Below are positions 50,489 to 59,223 of a stretch of DNA of 64,000 nucleotides, piece after piece. The translations under genes and the position numbers were made by a program. The stretch is from contig NZ_JAMWEG010000020.1 in the NCBI RefSeq assembly GCF_025460765.1, positions 56,582 through 120,581 on the forward strand. Reading direction: 5' to 3'. This DNA comes from Micromonospora sp. MA102. GTDB taxonomy: Bacteria; Actinomycetota; Actinomycetes; Mycobacteriales; Micromonosporaceae. Below the pieces are notes generated by a model. It saw nothing but the letters and a program-made list of their open reading frames with translations. It was not told the origin of the DNA and made no database searches. Position 1 is the first letter of the stretch. Each line of letters starts with the position of its first letter.

Positions 50489-51591
50489 TCAGATTCACCT
50501 TCCCCCGGATCGTCCTGGTGCTGACCGGCGCGCTGCTGCTGACGTACGCCTTCGCCATCGCGCCCACCACCGGCTCGGACGGCCGGGGCCGGGCGGTGAC
50601 GGCCGAGGCCAAGGCGCCCCGACCCCGGGAACCCTTTCCGCCGGCGGGCCGGACGTTCATCGGCGTCATGACCGACAAGGGCCCCCACGACTTCGCGCCG
50701 GTGGACCGGTTCACGGCGGCCGCCGGGCGACGGCCGCAGGTCATGCTCTTCAGTGAGGGCTGGGCGTCCGCCACCTTCGACCGGACGCTGTTCGACCGGA
50801 TCCGCGACCGCGGCATGATGCCGATGCTGGGCTGGGAACCGTGGGACTACCGGCTGGACGAACGGGCCCGGCAGCAGAAGCTGACCGCCCAGGAGATCGA
50901 CCGGGTCCGGTCCGACCAGCCCAGCTACCGGTTGTCCTGGATCGCCGGGGGAGAGTTCGACAGCTACGTGCGGTCCTGGGCGGAGGGGATCAAGGCGCTC
51001 GGCTACCCGGTCGCCCTCCGTTTCGCCCACGAGATGAACGGCTACTGGTACCCGTGGTGCGAGCTGGTCAACGGCAACCGGCCCGGTGACTACGTGAAGG
51101 CCTGGCGCCACGTGCACGACGTGTTCCGGGCCGTCGGGGCCACGAACGTCACCTGGGTGTGGAGCGCGAACGTCCGGTACACCGACCTGACCCCCGCGAT
51201 CTCCACCTACTACCCGGGCGACGACTACGTGGACTGGGTGGGCGTCACGGGCTACTACGGCAAGTACGACTACGCGCCGTACCTCTCCTTCGACGGGGTC
51301 TTCGGAAAGACCATCACCGAGCTCCGCGCCGTCAGCAGCAAGCCGATGGTCATTACCGAGACCGGCGCGTCCGACCACATCGGGCGCAAGGCCGAATGGA
51401 TCACGGAGGCCTTCCGGACCCTGCCCCGGTACCCGTTCATCATCGGCCTGATCTGGTTCGAGGTGAACAAGGAACTCGACTGGCGCATCGTCAGTTCCCC
51501 GGCCGTCTCCACGGCCTTCGCCGGCGCGGTCGCTGCCCCTCGCTACCAGGTCACCTGGTCGCCCGACATGCGTCCGCGCACGAAGGACTAG
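50485..51591 (+). CDS. GH26-like glycoside hydrolase, copy 1
   Basis: A 368-aa exported protein. An N-terminal hydrophobic segment (PRIVLVLTGALLLTYAFAIA) acts as signal or anchor, followed by a GH26-type TIM barrel. Glu183 in RFAHEMNGYWYPW fits the acid/base, and Glu292 in VITETGAS the nucleophile. GH26 enzymes cleave beta-mannans or related beta-glycans. Translational coupling to the GT2 suggests trimming or release of the polymer made next door. First of three tandem paralogues. Confidence 0.9.
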   Translation: MIRFTFPRIVLVLTGALLLTYAFAIAPTTGSDGRGRAVTAEAKAPRPREPFPPAGRTFIGVMTDKGPHDFAPVDRFTAAAGRRPQVMLFSEGWASATFDRTLFDRIRDRGMMPMLGWEPWDYRLDERARQQKLTAQEIDRVRSDQPSYRLSWIAGGEFDSYVRSWAEGIKALGYPVALRFAHEMNGYWYPWCELVNGNRPGDYVKAWRHVHDVFRAVGATNVTWVWSANVRYTDLTPAISTYYPGDDYVDWVGVTGYYGKYDYAPYLSFDGVFGKTITELRAVSSKPMVITETGASDHIGRKAEWITEAFRTLPRYPFIIGLIWFEVNKELDWRIVSSPAVSTAFAGAVAAPRYQVTWSPDMRPRTKD

Positions 51592-51593
51592 CG

Positions 51594-52727
51594 GTGCGGA
51601 GGCTGACCGCGGCGCGCGTCGTGCTGGCACTGGCCGGTGCGCTGCTGCTGACCTACGCGGTCGGCGTGGCGCCGACCGCCCTGTCCGGGGGCCGGGAGGA
51701 CGGCCGGTCGGACCGGCCCGCGAAGGCCGAGCCGGAGTCCCCGCCCCGGCCGGCGGCGGACCCGTTCCCGCCGGCCGGCAAGGCGTTCGTCGGCGTCATG
51801 ACCGACAAGGGACCCCACGACTTCGCGGCGGTGGACTCGTTCACGGCGGCCGCGGAACACCGGCCGCAGGTGCTGCTCTTCAGCGCGTCGTGGAACGTCG
51901 ACCCGTTCGACCGGGCGCTCTTCGACCGGATCAGCAGCCGGGGCATGCTGCCGATGCTGGGCTGGGAGCCGTGGGACCACCGGGTGGACCGGGCGGCCCG
52001 CGAGAAGAAGCTGCCGACCCGGGAGATCGACGAGATCCGGTCCCACCAACCCGCCTACCGGTTGTCCCGCATCACGGCCGGGGACTTCGACCCCTACCTG
52101 CGGTCCTGGGCCGAAGGGATCAGGTCCCTCGGCTACCCGGTGGCCATCCGGTTGGCACACGAGATGAACGGTGACTGGTATCCGTGGGCCGAGGCGACCA
52201 ACGACAACCGCCCGGGCGAGTACGTCCAGGCGTGGCGGCACGTGCACGAGCTCTTCCGCGCGGCGGGGGTGACCAACGTGACCTGGGTGTGGAGCCCGAA
52301 CGCCAGCTGGGACGACTCGCTCCCGAAGCTCGCCGGGTTGTATCCGGGCGACGACTACGTCGACTGGGTGGGTGTCACGGGCTACTACGGCATCGGGGCC
52401 TACACGGATTACCGGTCCTTCGATTCGATTTTCGGCCCGACCCTGACCGAGATCCGCGCGTTCAGCAGGAAGCCGTTCGTCATCACCGAGACCGGCGCCT
52501 CGGACGCCACGGGGCGCAAGGCCGAGTGGATCGCGGACGCGTTCCGGTCCCTGCCGCGTCACCGGGACATCCTCGGTCTCATCTGGTTCGAGGTGGACAA
52601 GGAGTTGGACTGGCGCATCGTCAGCTCGCCGGCCGTGGCGCAGGCCTTCGCCACGGCGGTCGCCGACCCGCGCTACCGGTTCGGCTGGACGCCCGGGATG
52701 GTCCCGCGCACCAAGCTGGAGGACTAG
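51594..52727 (+). CDS. GH26-like glycoside hydrolase, copy 2
   Basis: A 377-aa paralogue of the upstream gene with the same layout: signal/anchor (VVLALAGALLLTYAVGVAPTA), variable Pro/Glu-rich linker, and a barrel with RLAHEMNGDWYPW and VITETGASD holding the two catalytic Glu. The GTG at 51594 lies 3 bp after the previous stop; AAGGA overlapping that gene's end serves as Shine-Dalgarno sequence. The longer open frame upstream belongs to the previous gene's shadow and was not used. Confidence 0.9.
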   Translation: MRRLTAARVVLALAGALLLTYAVGVAPTALSGGREDGRSDRPAKAEPESPPRPAADPFPPAGKAFVGVMTDKGPHDFAAVDSFTAAAEHRPQVLLFSASWNVDPFDRALFDRISSRGMLPMLGWEPWDHRVDRAAREKKLPTREIDEIRSHQPAYRLSRITAGDFDPYLRSWAEGIRSLGYPVAIRLAHEMNGDWYPWAEATNDNRPGEYVQAWRHVHELFRAAGVTNVTWVWSPNASWDDSLPKLAGLYPGDDYVDWVGVTGYYGIGAYTDYRSFDSIFGPTLTEIRAFSRKPFVITETGASDATGRKAEWIADAFRSLPRHRDILGLIWFEVDKELDWRIVSSPAVAQAFATAVADPRYRFGWTPGMVPRTKLED

Positions 52728-52802
52728 TTATCCGGACATAAAGCAATAAGCGACATAAACTGGCTCGACGTTCGAGCGGGTGGCGGTGGAGAGGGTGGTG
52801 AC
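52728..52802 (+). promoter_or_regulatory. A/T-rich intergenic region between GH26 copies 2 and 3
   Basis: Two direct GACATAAA repeats (52735-52742 and 52752-52759, 17 bp apart) lie in a locally A/T-rich stretch, followed by a small perfect hairpin GCTCGA-CGT-TCGAGC (52763-52777). Either a weak terminator for the upstream operon or an extra promoter for copy 3. Confidence 0.4.
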
Positions 52803-53966
52803 GTGGCACGGCTGACCAGGCCCCGGCTCCTCGTGCTGGTGATCGCCGCGCTGCTGCTGGCCTACGCCCTTGCCCTGGCGCCGACCACCGTGAGCGGGGG
52901 TGGGGAGGGCGCCGCGCCACGCCCGCCGGCGCCCGCCGGATCGGGCGCGGTGGTGCCGGCCGGTGCCGCCAGCCCACCACTCCAACTGGCCCCGGAACTC
53001 TTCCCGCCGGCCGGCAAGGCCTTCATCGGCGTGATGACCGACAAGGGCCCGTACGACTTCGCGGCGGTGGACCGCTTCGCCGCGGCCGCGCGGCGCCAGC
53101 CGCAGGTGATGCTCTTCGGCGTGGGCTGGGCGTCCGGCACCTTCGACCGAGGGCTGTTCGACCGGATCAAGGTCCGCGGCATGCTGCCCATGCTCGGCTG
53201 GGAACCCTGGGACTACCGCGTGGACCAGGCGGCCCGCAAGCAGCGGAAGCTGACCGCCCGCCAGATCGACCGGGTGCGCGCAACCCAGCCGCGCTACCGC
53301 CTGTCGCGGATCGCGGGCGGCGAGTTCGACGGCTACCTCCGCTCCTGGGCCGAGGGCGTCAAGTCGCTCGGCTACCCGGTCGCCATCCGGTTCGCCCACG
53401 AGATGAACGGCGACTGGTACCCGTGGGGCGAGAAGGCCAACGGCAACCGGCCCGGCGAGTACGTCGAGGCCTGGCGCCACGTGCACGACATCTTCGAGCG
53501 GGCCGGCGCCACCAACGTGATCTGGGTGTGGAGCCCGAACGCCCGGTGGAACAAGACGACCGGGAACCTCGCCCAGCTCTACCCCGGCGACGACTACGTC
53601 GACTGGGTGGGCGCCACCGGTTACTACGGCACCGGGGCCTGGTCGCGGTACTCGTCCTTCGACGCCATCTTCGGCCCCACCATCGCCGAGATCCGCACCT
53701 TCAGCCGGCGGCCGCTGGTCGTCACCGAGACCGGCGCCTCCGACGCCGGGGGGCGAAAGGCCGACTGGATCCGGGAGACCTTCCGGGCGCTGCCGAAGCA
53801 CCGGGACGTGATCGGCCTCATCTGGTTCGAGGTGGACAAGGAGATGGACTGGCGGATCGTCAGCTCCCGCGCCGCGTCGGCGGCCTTCGCCCAGTCGGTC
53901 GCCGCGCCCCGCTACGACGTCCGCTGGTCGCCGGAACTGGTCCCACGTACCGACCTCGACGGGTAG
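52803..53966 (+). CDS. GH26-like glycoside hydrolase, copy 3
   Basis: A 387-aa third paralogue. Signal/anchor (LLVLVIAALLLAYALALAPTT), a longer linker than copies 1 and 2, then the conserved barrel with RFAHEMNGDWYPWGEKANGN and VVTETGASDAGG. Both catalytic Glu are kept. The GTG at 52803 follows GAGAGGG-type purines. Unlike copies 1 and 2 it is separated by a 75-bp spacer with possible regulatory sequence, so it may be expressed differently. Confidence 0.9.
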   Translation: MARLTRPRLLVLVIAALLLAYALALAPTTVSGGGEGAAPRPPAPAGSGAVVPAGAASPPLQLAPELFPPAGKAFIGVMTDKGPYDFAAVDRFAAAARRQPQVMLFGVGWASGTFDRGLFDRIKVRGMLPMLGWEPWDYRVDQAARKQRKLTARQIDRVRATQPRYRLSRIAGGEFDGYLRSWAEGVKSLGYPVAIRFAHEMNGDWYPWGEKANGNRPGEYVEAWRHVHDIFERAGATNVIWVWSPNARWNKTTGNLAQLYPGDDYVDWVGATGYYGTGAWSRYSSFDAIFGPTIAEIRTFSRRPLVVTETGASDAGGRKADWIRETFRALPKHRDVIGLIWFEVDKEMDWRIVSSRAASAAFAQSVAAPRYDVRWSPELVPRTDLDG

Positions 53967-53978
53967 GCCGCCGGCCGG

Positions 53979-54584
53979 TCATCCGTTGCTTCCCGGCTCC
54001 GGTCCCGTGCCGGGAAGCAACCGCGCCGCGGCCCGCCGCAGTGGCCGGCCGTCCCTGGCGAGCTTCTTCATCCGCCGCCACGGCGTACGCCCCGGAGAGC
54101 CGGCCGACCCGCCCGGCGCGTCGGCCGGCCGCCGGGGCGGCGGTTCGGGCGGCGGCGGCACGGGCGGGCCCACCCCGGCGGCCGTGGCGTCGGCGGTCCG
54201 GACCACGGCCTCGATGATCTGCGGGTTGCGGTCGATGGTGCTCAACGCGCGGTCGAGGATGCCGTTCAGCTCGTCGAGCCGGACCTCCAGCGTCGCCTCG
54301 GTGGTCACGCCCCGGATGTCGATCCGGACTGTGCCCAGCCGGGCCTGCGCGCCGACGTCGAGCTGGAGCAGGCCGCCCAGCCGGGCGCGAAGGGACACGT
54401 GGGCGTCCAGGTCGTCGACCTCGGCGCAGATGTCGTCCACAAGCAGGTGGGGGATCTGCAGGACCACGTCCGGGTCGGACATGGTCGGGCCGCTGTGGTG
54501 CAGGCCGTCGCCCTCCCCGGCCGGGCGCCGCGGATCGGCGGCTCCCGTCCCGGGCTCACCCTGCTCCTGCCTCCCGTTGCCCAC
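53979..54584 (-). CDS. Conserved protein of unknown function with Pro-rich linker
   Basis: A 201-aa protein from the GTG at 54584, which has GGAGG 4 bp upstream; ATG 54482 (MSDPDVV...) would give 167 residues and starts exactly where sequence of conserved character begins. The core (VLQIPHLLVDDICAEVDDLD, ARLGTVRIDIRGVTTEATLEVRLDELNGILD) alternates strands like a small beta-sheet domain with a terminal helix. Then a Pro-rich linker (PPVPPPPEPPPRR) and a basic tail. I recall similar proteins in other actinobacteria but no function. Convergent with GH26 copy 3. Confidence 0.72.
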   Translation of the reverse strand: MGNGRQEQGEPGTGAADPRRPAGEGDGLHHSGPTMSDPDVVLQIPHLLVDDICAEVDDLDAHVSLRARLGGLLQLDVGAQARLGTVRIDIRGVTTEATLEVRLDELNGILDRALSTIDRNPQIIEAVVRTADATAAGVGPPVPPPPEPPPRRPADAPGGSAGSPGRTPWRRMKKLARDGRPLRRAAARLLPGTGPEPGSNG

Positions 54585-54782
54585 CTGACCTCCGTCGCCC
54601 TCGCCGGCCGGCCTGCCATTCCCGGAAACGGGGGCGGCACACCTGGCCGCGGCCGGCGATCACCCGGGGCGGCCGTGGCTCGGCGCGCGACGACCGGTGA
54701 TTTCGCCGATGCGGTGGCCGGGGGAGCGCTCCAATACTGACGCATGTCGATGGATCTCCCTACCCGACTAGGAGCGACCGAC

Positions 54783-55682
54783 GTGCGATCAGCCACCACC
54801 CCCCGTCCCCGTACCCGCCTCCACGCCCTGGGCCGGCTCGCCGCGGCGGCCGTCCTGGCCCTCGGCGGCGCCCTGGCCGTCCCCGCCGGCGCGCAGGCCG
54901 CCGACAACCCCTACGAGCGCGGCCCCGCGCCGACCAGCGCCATCCTGGAGGCCAGCCGCGGTCCCTTCGCCACCTCGTCCTACAACGTCTCCTCGCTGAG
55001 CGTCACCGGCTTCGGCGGCGGGGTCGTCTACTACCCGACCAGCACCAGCGAGGGCACCTTCGGCGCCATCGCCATCTCGCCCGGCTTCACGGCCACCTGG
55101 TCGAGCCTCAGCTGGCTCGGACCGCGGATCGCCTCGCACGGCTTCGTGGTCATCGGCATCGAGACCAACACCCTCTACGACCAGCCGGACAGCCGTGGTC
55201 GCCAGCTCCTGGCCGCGCTGGACTACCTGGTCCAGCGCAGCACGGTCCGGAGCCGGATCGACGCCAGCCGGCTCGCCGTGGCCGGGCACTCGATGGGCGG
55301 GGGCGGCACCCTGGAAGCCGCCGCCGCCCGGCCGTCCCTGCAGGCCGCCGTCCCGCTGGCCCCGTGGAACCTGGACAAGACCTGGTCCGGGGTGACGGTG
55401 CCGACGCTCATCGTCGGTGGGGAGAGCGACACCGTGGCGCCGGTCGCCACCCACTCGGAGCCCTTCTACAACAGCATCCCGGCGTCGTCCGAGAAGGCGT
55501 ACCTGGAGTTGAACGGGGCGAGTCACTTCTTCCCGCAGACGGTGAACACGCCGATGGCCAAGCAGACGGTGGCCTGGCTGAAGCGCTTCGTGGACAACGA
55601 CACCCGCTACGAGCAGTTCCTCTGCCCGGGCCCGAGCGGACTGGCCATCGAGGAGTACCGGAACACCTGCCCCAGCTCCTGA
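54783..55682 (+). CDS. Secreted cutinase / PET-hydrolase-like polyester hydrolase
   Basis: A 299-aa secreted alpha/beta hydrolase. Signal peptide to AGAQA (about residue 39), mature start ADNPYERGP as in Thermobifida cutinases. Catalytic Ser170 in GHSMGGGG, Asp216 in ESDTVAP, His248 in GASHFF; C-terminal disulfide Cys281/Cys296. The oxyanion/substrate loop has SPGFTA, with Phe102 where characterised PET-hydrolysing cutinases usually have Tyr, and Trp195 in APWN. Family members hydrolyse cutin, aliphatic polyesters and often PET. The GTG at 54783 is chosen for AGGAG 8 bp upstream and a normal signal peptide; ATG 54744 would add 13 unlikely residues. Confidence 0.93.
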   Translation: MRSATTPRPRTRLHALGRLAAAAVLALGGALAVPAGAQAADNPYERGPAPTSAILEASRGPFATSSYNVSSLSVTGFGGGVVYYPTSTSEGTFGAIAISPGFTATWSSLSWLGPRIASHGFVVIGIETNTLYDQPDSRGRQLLAALDYLVQRSTVRSRIDASRLAVAGHSMGGGGTLEAAAARPSLQAAVPLAPWNLDKTWSGVTVPTLIVGGESDTVAPVATHSEPFYNSIPASSEKAYLELNGASHFFPQTVNTPMAKQTVAWLKRFVDNDTRYEQFLCPGPSGLAIEEYRNTCPSS

Positions 55683-55694
55683 GCCTCGCCAACC

Positions 55695-55720
55695 GGGGCG
55701 GCCGCCACGGCGGCCGCCCC
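55695..55720 (+). terminator. Hairpin terminator after the cutinase gene
   Basis: GGGGCGGCCGCC (55695-55706) and GGCGGCCGCCCC (55709-55720) are perfect 12-bp arms 13 bp past the stop. No U tract. Confidence 0.65.
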
Positions 55721-55737
55721 GCCGTGCGGGGCGGCCC

Positions 55738-55743
55738 TAGACT
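55738..55743 (+). promoter_or_regulatory. -10 element of the TetR gene (leaderless)
   Basis: TAGACT ends 8 bp before the GTG at 55752; no Shine-Dalgarno sequence is present. Confidence 0.5.
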
Positions 55744-55751
55744 CGGCCAGC

Positions 55752-56408
55752 GTGGAGGAGGCGGGCGGGATGGGCGGCACCGGTTCCCCGGGCCGGGTCG
55801 ACGGACGGGCCGCGCGGGCCACCCGCACCCGGGCCGCCATCGTCGAGGCCCACCTCGCCCTCATCGCCGAAGGTGACCTGCGCCCGACGGGCGACCGGAT
55901 CGCCGAGCGGGCCGGTGTCTCGCCGCGCACGCTGTGGACCAACTTCAAGGACATGGAGACGCTGTTCGAAGCCAGCGGCGAGGAGCTGCTGCGCCGCCAG
56001 GACGCCGCCTGGCGGCCGATCTCCCCGGCGCTGCCGCTGGCGAAGCGGGTCGAGGCCTACTGCCGGCAGCGGGCCCGGTTGCTGCATCTCATCGCGCCGT
56101 CCGCCCGGGCGGCGCAGTTGCGCGAGCCGCTCTCCCCGCAGCTGCACCGCAACCGCCGCAAGCACATCGACCGGGTCCGCGACGAGGTCGAGCAGCTGTT
56201 CGCCGCCGAGCTGGACCGGGCCGGTCCGGGGCGGGAGCAGCTCGTGCACGCCCTGGTGGCGGCCAGCATGTGGTCGACCTGGTCGATGCTGCGCGACGGG
56301 CTGGGGCTCGGTGTGGGCCCGGCCCGGGCGGTGATGGCCCGCACCGTGGCGGCGCTGCTGGCGGATCCCGAGGGACAAAGTCTTTTCCGACTGGTTACCG
56401 ATAGGTGA
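55752..56408 (+). CDS. TetR-family regulator
   Basis: A 218-aa regulator. HTH at about residues 22-68: ATRTRAAIVEAHLALIAEGD, then DRIAERAGVSPRTLWTNFKDMETLF. The C-terminal domain is helical with several Trp and His residues (ASMWSTWSMLRDGLG). Leaderless GTG start behind TAGACT. It lies between the cutinase terminator and the LAL regulator, so it may control either the cutinase or the oxygenase cluster to the right. Confidence 0.9.
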   Translation: MEEAGGMGGTGSPGRVDGRAARATRTRAAIVEAHLALIAEGDLRPTGDRIAERAGVSPRTLWTNFKDMETLFEASGEELLRRQDAAWRPISPALPLAKRVEAYCRQRARLLHLIAPSARAAQLREPLSPQLHRNRRKHIDRVRDEVEQLFAAELDRAGPGREQLVHALVAASMWSTWSMLRDGLGLGVGPARAVMARTVAALLADPEGQSLFRLVTDR

Positions 56409-56418
56409 AACTGGATGC

Positions 56419-59139
56419 ATGGTTACTGCATTCAGAGTGCAAATAACCTTGCGGGGTCGCGACGACGAGTGCCAGGCCGTGCGTGGCCTGCTCGACCGGG
56501 CGGCCGGCGGCACGCTGCTGTTCCACGGCGAGCCCGGCTCGGGCCGCAGCGCCCTGCTGGCGTACGCCCGGCGGAACGCCGGTGAGCGGGCGGTCCTCGC
56601 CGGCGCCGGGCTCGCCGACGAGGCGACCCTGCCGTACGCGGGCCTGCAACGACTCCTCGACCCGGTGCTCGACCGGGCCGGGGCGCTGCCCGAACGGCAA
56701 CGGCGGGTGCTGCGGCGCGTGCTGACCGGCGGCGGCTGCCCGGACGCCCAGCGGCTGACGCTGGCCACCGCCGTGCTCGGCCTGCTCGCCGTCGTCGCCC
56801 GCGACCGCCCGCTGCTGTGCACGATGGACGACGTCGACGCCGGCGACCCGCAGACCGCCGCGACCCTCGCCGTCGTGGCCCGCCGGTTGAGCCGGCTGCC
56901 GGTCGCCCTCGTGCTCACCGCGGCCGGCGCGGCGGCGGCCGGTGACCTGCCCGCCCGCCGGCTGCCCCCGCTGGACGAGCAGCAGTGCCGTGCCCTGCTC
57001 GCCGACCGGCGGTCCGCCCCACCGCCGGCCCCGGTGGCCGCCGGACTGGCCGCGGTCAGCGGCGGCAACCCGCAGGCGCTCGTCGACCTCGCCGGCGCGC
57101 TTACCCCCGGCCAGTGGAACGGGGACGAGCCGCTGCCCGCCGCCCCACCCGCCGACGGCGCGCTGGGCGCCGCCTACCGCGCCCGCCTCGACCGGCTGCC
57201 GCCGGACACCCGGCGGGTGCTGCTGCTCGCCGCGCTCGACCGCGACGGGGATCCCGCCGCCCTGGACCGTGCCGGGCGCACCGCCGGCGTGGACGTCGAG
57301 GCGCTCGCACCGGCCGAGGCCGCCGGCCTGCTGCGCTCCGGCCCGGCGGGCGTGACCTTCGCCCACCCGCTGACCCGGACCATGATCGAGGTCGTCGCGC
57401 CGCCGGCCGACCGGCGGGCGGCCCACCTGCTGCTCGCCCGGGCGCTGGGCGCCCGACCGCTGCGCCGGGCCCTGCACCGCGCCGCCGCCGCCGACGGTCC
57501 CGATCCGGCGCTGGCCGCGGCGCTGGAAGCGGCCGCCGCCGGCGCGGACGACCGGACCGAGGCCGCCGCCGCGCTGCGGCGCGCCGCCGAACTGAGCGAC
57601 GACCCCGCTCGCGCCGCCGCCCGGACCGTCGCGGCGGCTCGCTGCGCCTGGACCGCCGGCCACCCCGACCAGGCCCGGCACCTGCTCGCCGGGCCGCCCG
57701 CCGGCCCGGCCGCGACCGGTGCGGCCGACCTGCTGCGCGGCGAGATCCAACTCCGCTGCGACGCGCCGTCCACCGCGGTCGTCACCCTCCTCGCCGCCGC
57801 CGAGGCGGTCGCGCCGGCCGACCGCGGGGCCGCCCTGCTCGGCCTGGTCCGGGCCGGCGAGGCCATCTGCCTCACCGGCGACCACTACCGGTACGCCGAG
57901 GTGGCGCGCCGGGCGTGGGCCCTGCGCCGGCCCGGGGACCCGCCGGACATCGAGCTGCTGACCACGTTCGCGGCGGGCGTCGGGGCGACCCTGCGCGGCG
58001 ACCACGAGCAGGGCGGGCCGGCGCTGCGCCGGGTCGTCGTCCTGGGCGGCCGGCTGACCGGGCCGGCGCTCACCCCGGCCGCGCTGGTCTGCGCCGCCGT
58101 GGCCGGGCTGCTGGTGGCCGTGGACGGCGCGGCGCACCGGCTGGCCGACCGCGCCGTCGAGCTGTCCCGGGCCCGCGGCGAACGGTCCGTGCTGCCCCGG
58201 GCGCTGGAGCTGCGCGCCGTCGCCGAGTACTGGCTGGGCCGGCACGCCACGGCGGCGGAGACCGCCCACGAGGGGCTGCGGGTGGCCCGCGCGACCGGCC
58301 AGCGGACCTGCGCCCAGGTCCACCTCGGCATCCTCGCCGTGCTGGCCGCGGTGCGGGCCGACCGGGCCACCAGCCTCGCCCGGATCGCCGAGATCGGCGA
58401 CGGCGCCACCCCGGGCAGCCGCCCCTACGCGTACGCGCAGTGGGCGCTCGGCGTGCTCGACCTGGTCGACGGCCGGCACGCCGACGCGGCCACCCGGCTG
58501 GCCTCGCTCGCCCGCACCGGCACCGGCCGCGGCCAGGTCCTCGTGCAGGTGATGGCCACGCCGTACCTGGTGGAGGCCGCCGCCCACGACGGCCGGCGGC
58601 CCACCGCGGCGCTCGCCGTCTTCGACCGCTGGGCCAGCAGCACGGCGAGTCCGTCCCGCCGGGCCCTCTCCGCCCGCTGCCACGCCCTGCTCGCGCCCCG
58701 CGGCAGCGCCGAGGCCGAGCGGGAGTTCGGCACGGCGCTGCGGCTGCACCCCACCGACACCGACCGGTTCGAGCGGGCCCGCACCGAGCTGCTGTTCGGC
58801 CGGGAACTGCGCCGGGCCCGCCGGCCGCGGGACGCCCGGGCGTACCTGCACCGGGCGCGGGAGACGTTCACCCTGCTCGGCGCGACCGTCTGGGCCGAGC
58901 GGGCCGGGGCGGAGCTGCGCGCGGCGGGGGAGTCGGTCGGATCCCCGCAGCAGCCGCCGGCGCAGCTGCTGACCGGCCAGCAGCTGCACATCGCCCAGCT
59001 GGTCGCCGAGGGGGCCACCAACCGGGAGATCGCCACCCGGATGTCGCTCTCCACCCGGACGATCGACCACCACCTGCGCAACATCTTCCACCGGCTCGGC
59101 GTCCGCTCCCGCACCGAACTGGCCCGCCTCTTCGCCTAG
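56419..59139 (+). CDS. LAL-type (large ATP-binding LuxR) regulator with altered Walker A
   Basis: A 906-aa regulator. The N-terminal AAA/STAND ATPase has LRGRDDECQAV and Walker A GEPGSGRS (37-44), in which the usual Lys is Arg43; Walker B is near LLCTMDDVD. A long helical repeat region follows. The C-terminal LuxR HTH (about 835-900) is intact: LVAEGATNREIATRMSLSTRTIDHHLRNIF. LAL proteins often activate antibiotic clusters, and this one directly precedes the oxygenase operon. The Lys-to-Arg change could weaken ATP hydrolysis. It starts 10 bp after the TetR stop. Confidence 0.92.
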   Translation: MVTAFRVQITLRGRDDECQAVRGLLDRAAGGTLLFHGEPGSGRSALLAYARRNAGERAVLAGAGLADEATLPYAGLQRLLDPVLDRAGALPERQRRVLRRVLTGGGCPDAQRLTLATAVLGLLAVVARDRPLLCTMDDVDAGDPQTAATLAVVARRLSRLPVALVLTAAGAAAAGDLPARRLPPLDEQQCRALLADRRSAPPPAPVAAGLAAVSGGNPQALVDLAGALTPGQWNGDEPLPAAPPADGALGAAYRARLDRLPPDTRRVLLLAALDRDGDPAALDRAGRTAGVDVEALAPAEAAGLLRSGPAGVTFAHPLTRTMIEVVAPPADRRAAHLLLARALGARPLRRALHRAAAADGPDPALAAALEAAAAGADDRTEAAAALRRAAELSDDPARAAARTVAAARCAWTAGHPDQARHLLAGPPAGPAATGAADLLRGEIQLRCDAPSTAVVTLLAAAEAVAPADRGAALLGLVRAGEAICLTGDHYRYAEVARRAWALRRPGDPPDIELLTTFAAGVGATLRGDHEQGGPALRRVVVLGGRLTGPALTPAALVCAAVAGLLVAVDGAAHRLADRAVELSRARGERSVLPRALELRAVAEYWLGRHATAAETAHEGLRVARATGQRTCAQVHLGILAVLAAVRADRATSLARIAEIGDGATPGSRPYAYAQWALGVLDLVDGRHADAATRLASLARTGTGRGQVLVQVMATPYLVEAAAHDGRRPTAALAVFDRWASSTASPSRRALSARCHALLAPRGSAEAEREFGTALRLHPTDTDRFERARTELLFGRELRRARRPRDARAYLHRARETFTLLGATVWAERAGAELRAAGESVGSPQQPPAQLLTGQQLHIAQLVAEGATNREIATRMSLSTRTIDHHLRNIFHRLGVRSRTELARLFA

Positions 59140-59223
59140 TCGAGGGCGGCGCGCACCAGCCGGAGCGCGGTAGGGTGCGGGTCGAGACCGGGTTCCGGCC
59201 ACGCTGGTCGTCCAGGGGGTCAG

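Noticed and set aside
51159..51593. N-terminal extension of GH26 copy 2 into copy 1
   Set aside because: The extension is copy 1 read in the wrong frame; copy 2 has its own signal sequence from GTG 51594.
54744..54782. ATG start of the cutinase 13 codons upstream
   Set aside because: It would place a polar, acidic segment before the signal peptide, and the Shine-Dalgarno sequence fits GTG 54783 better.
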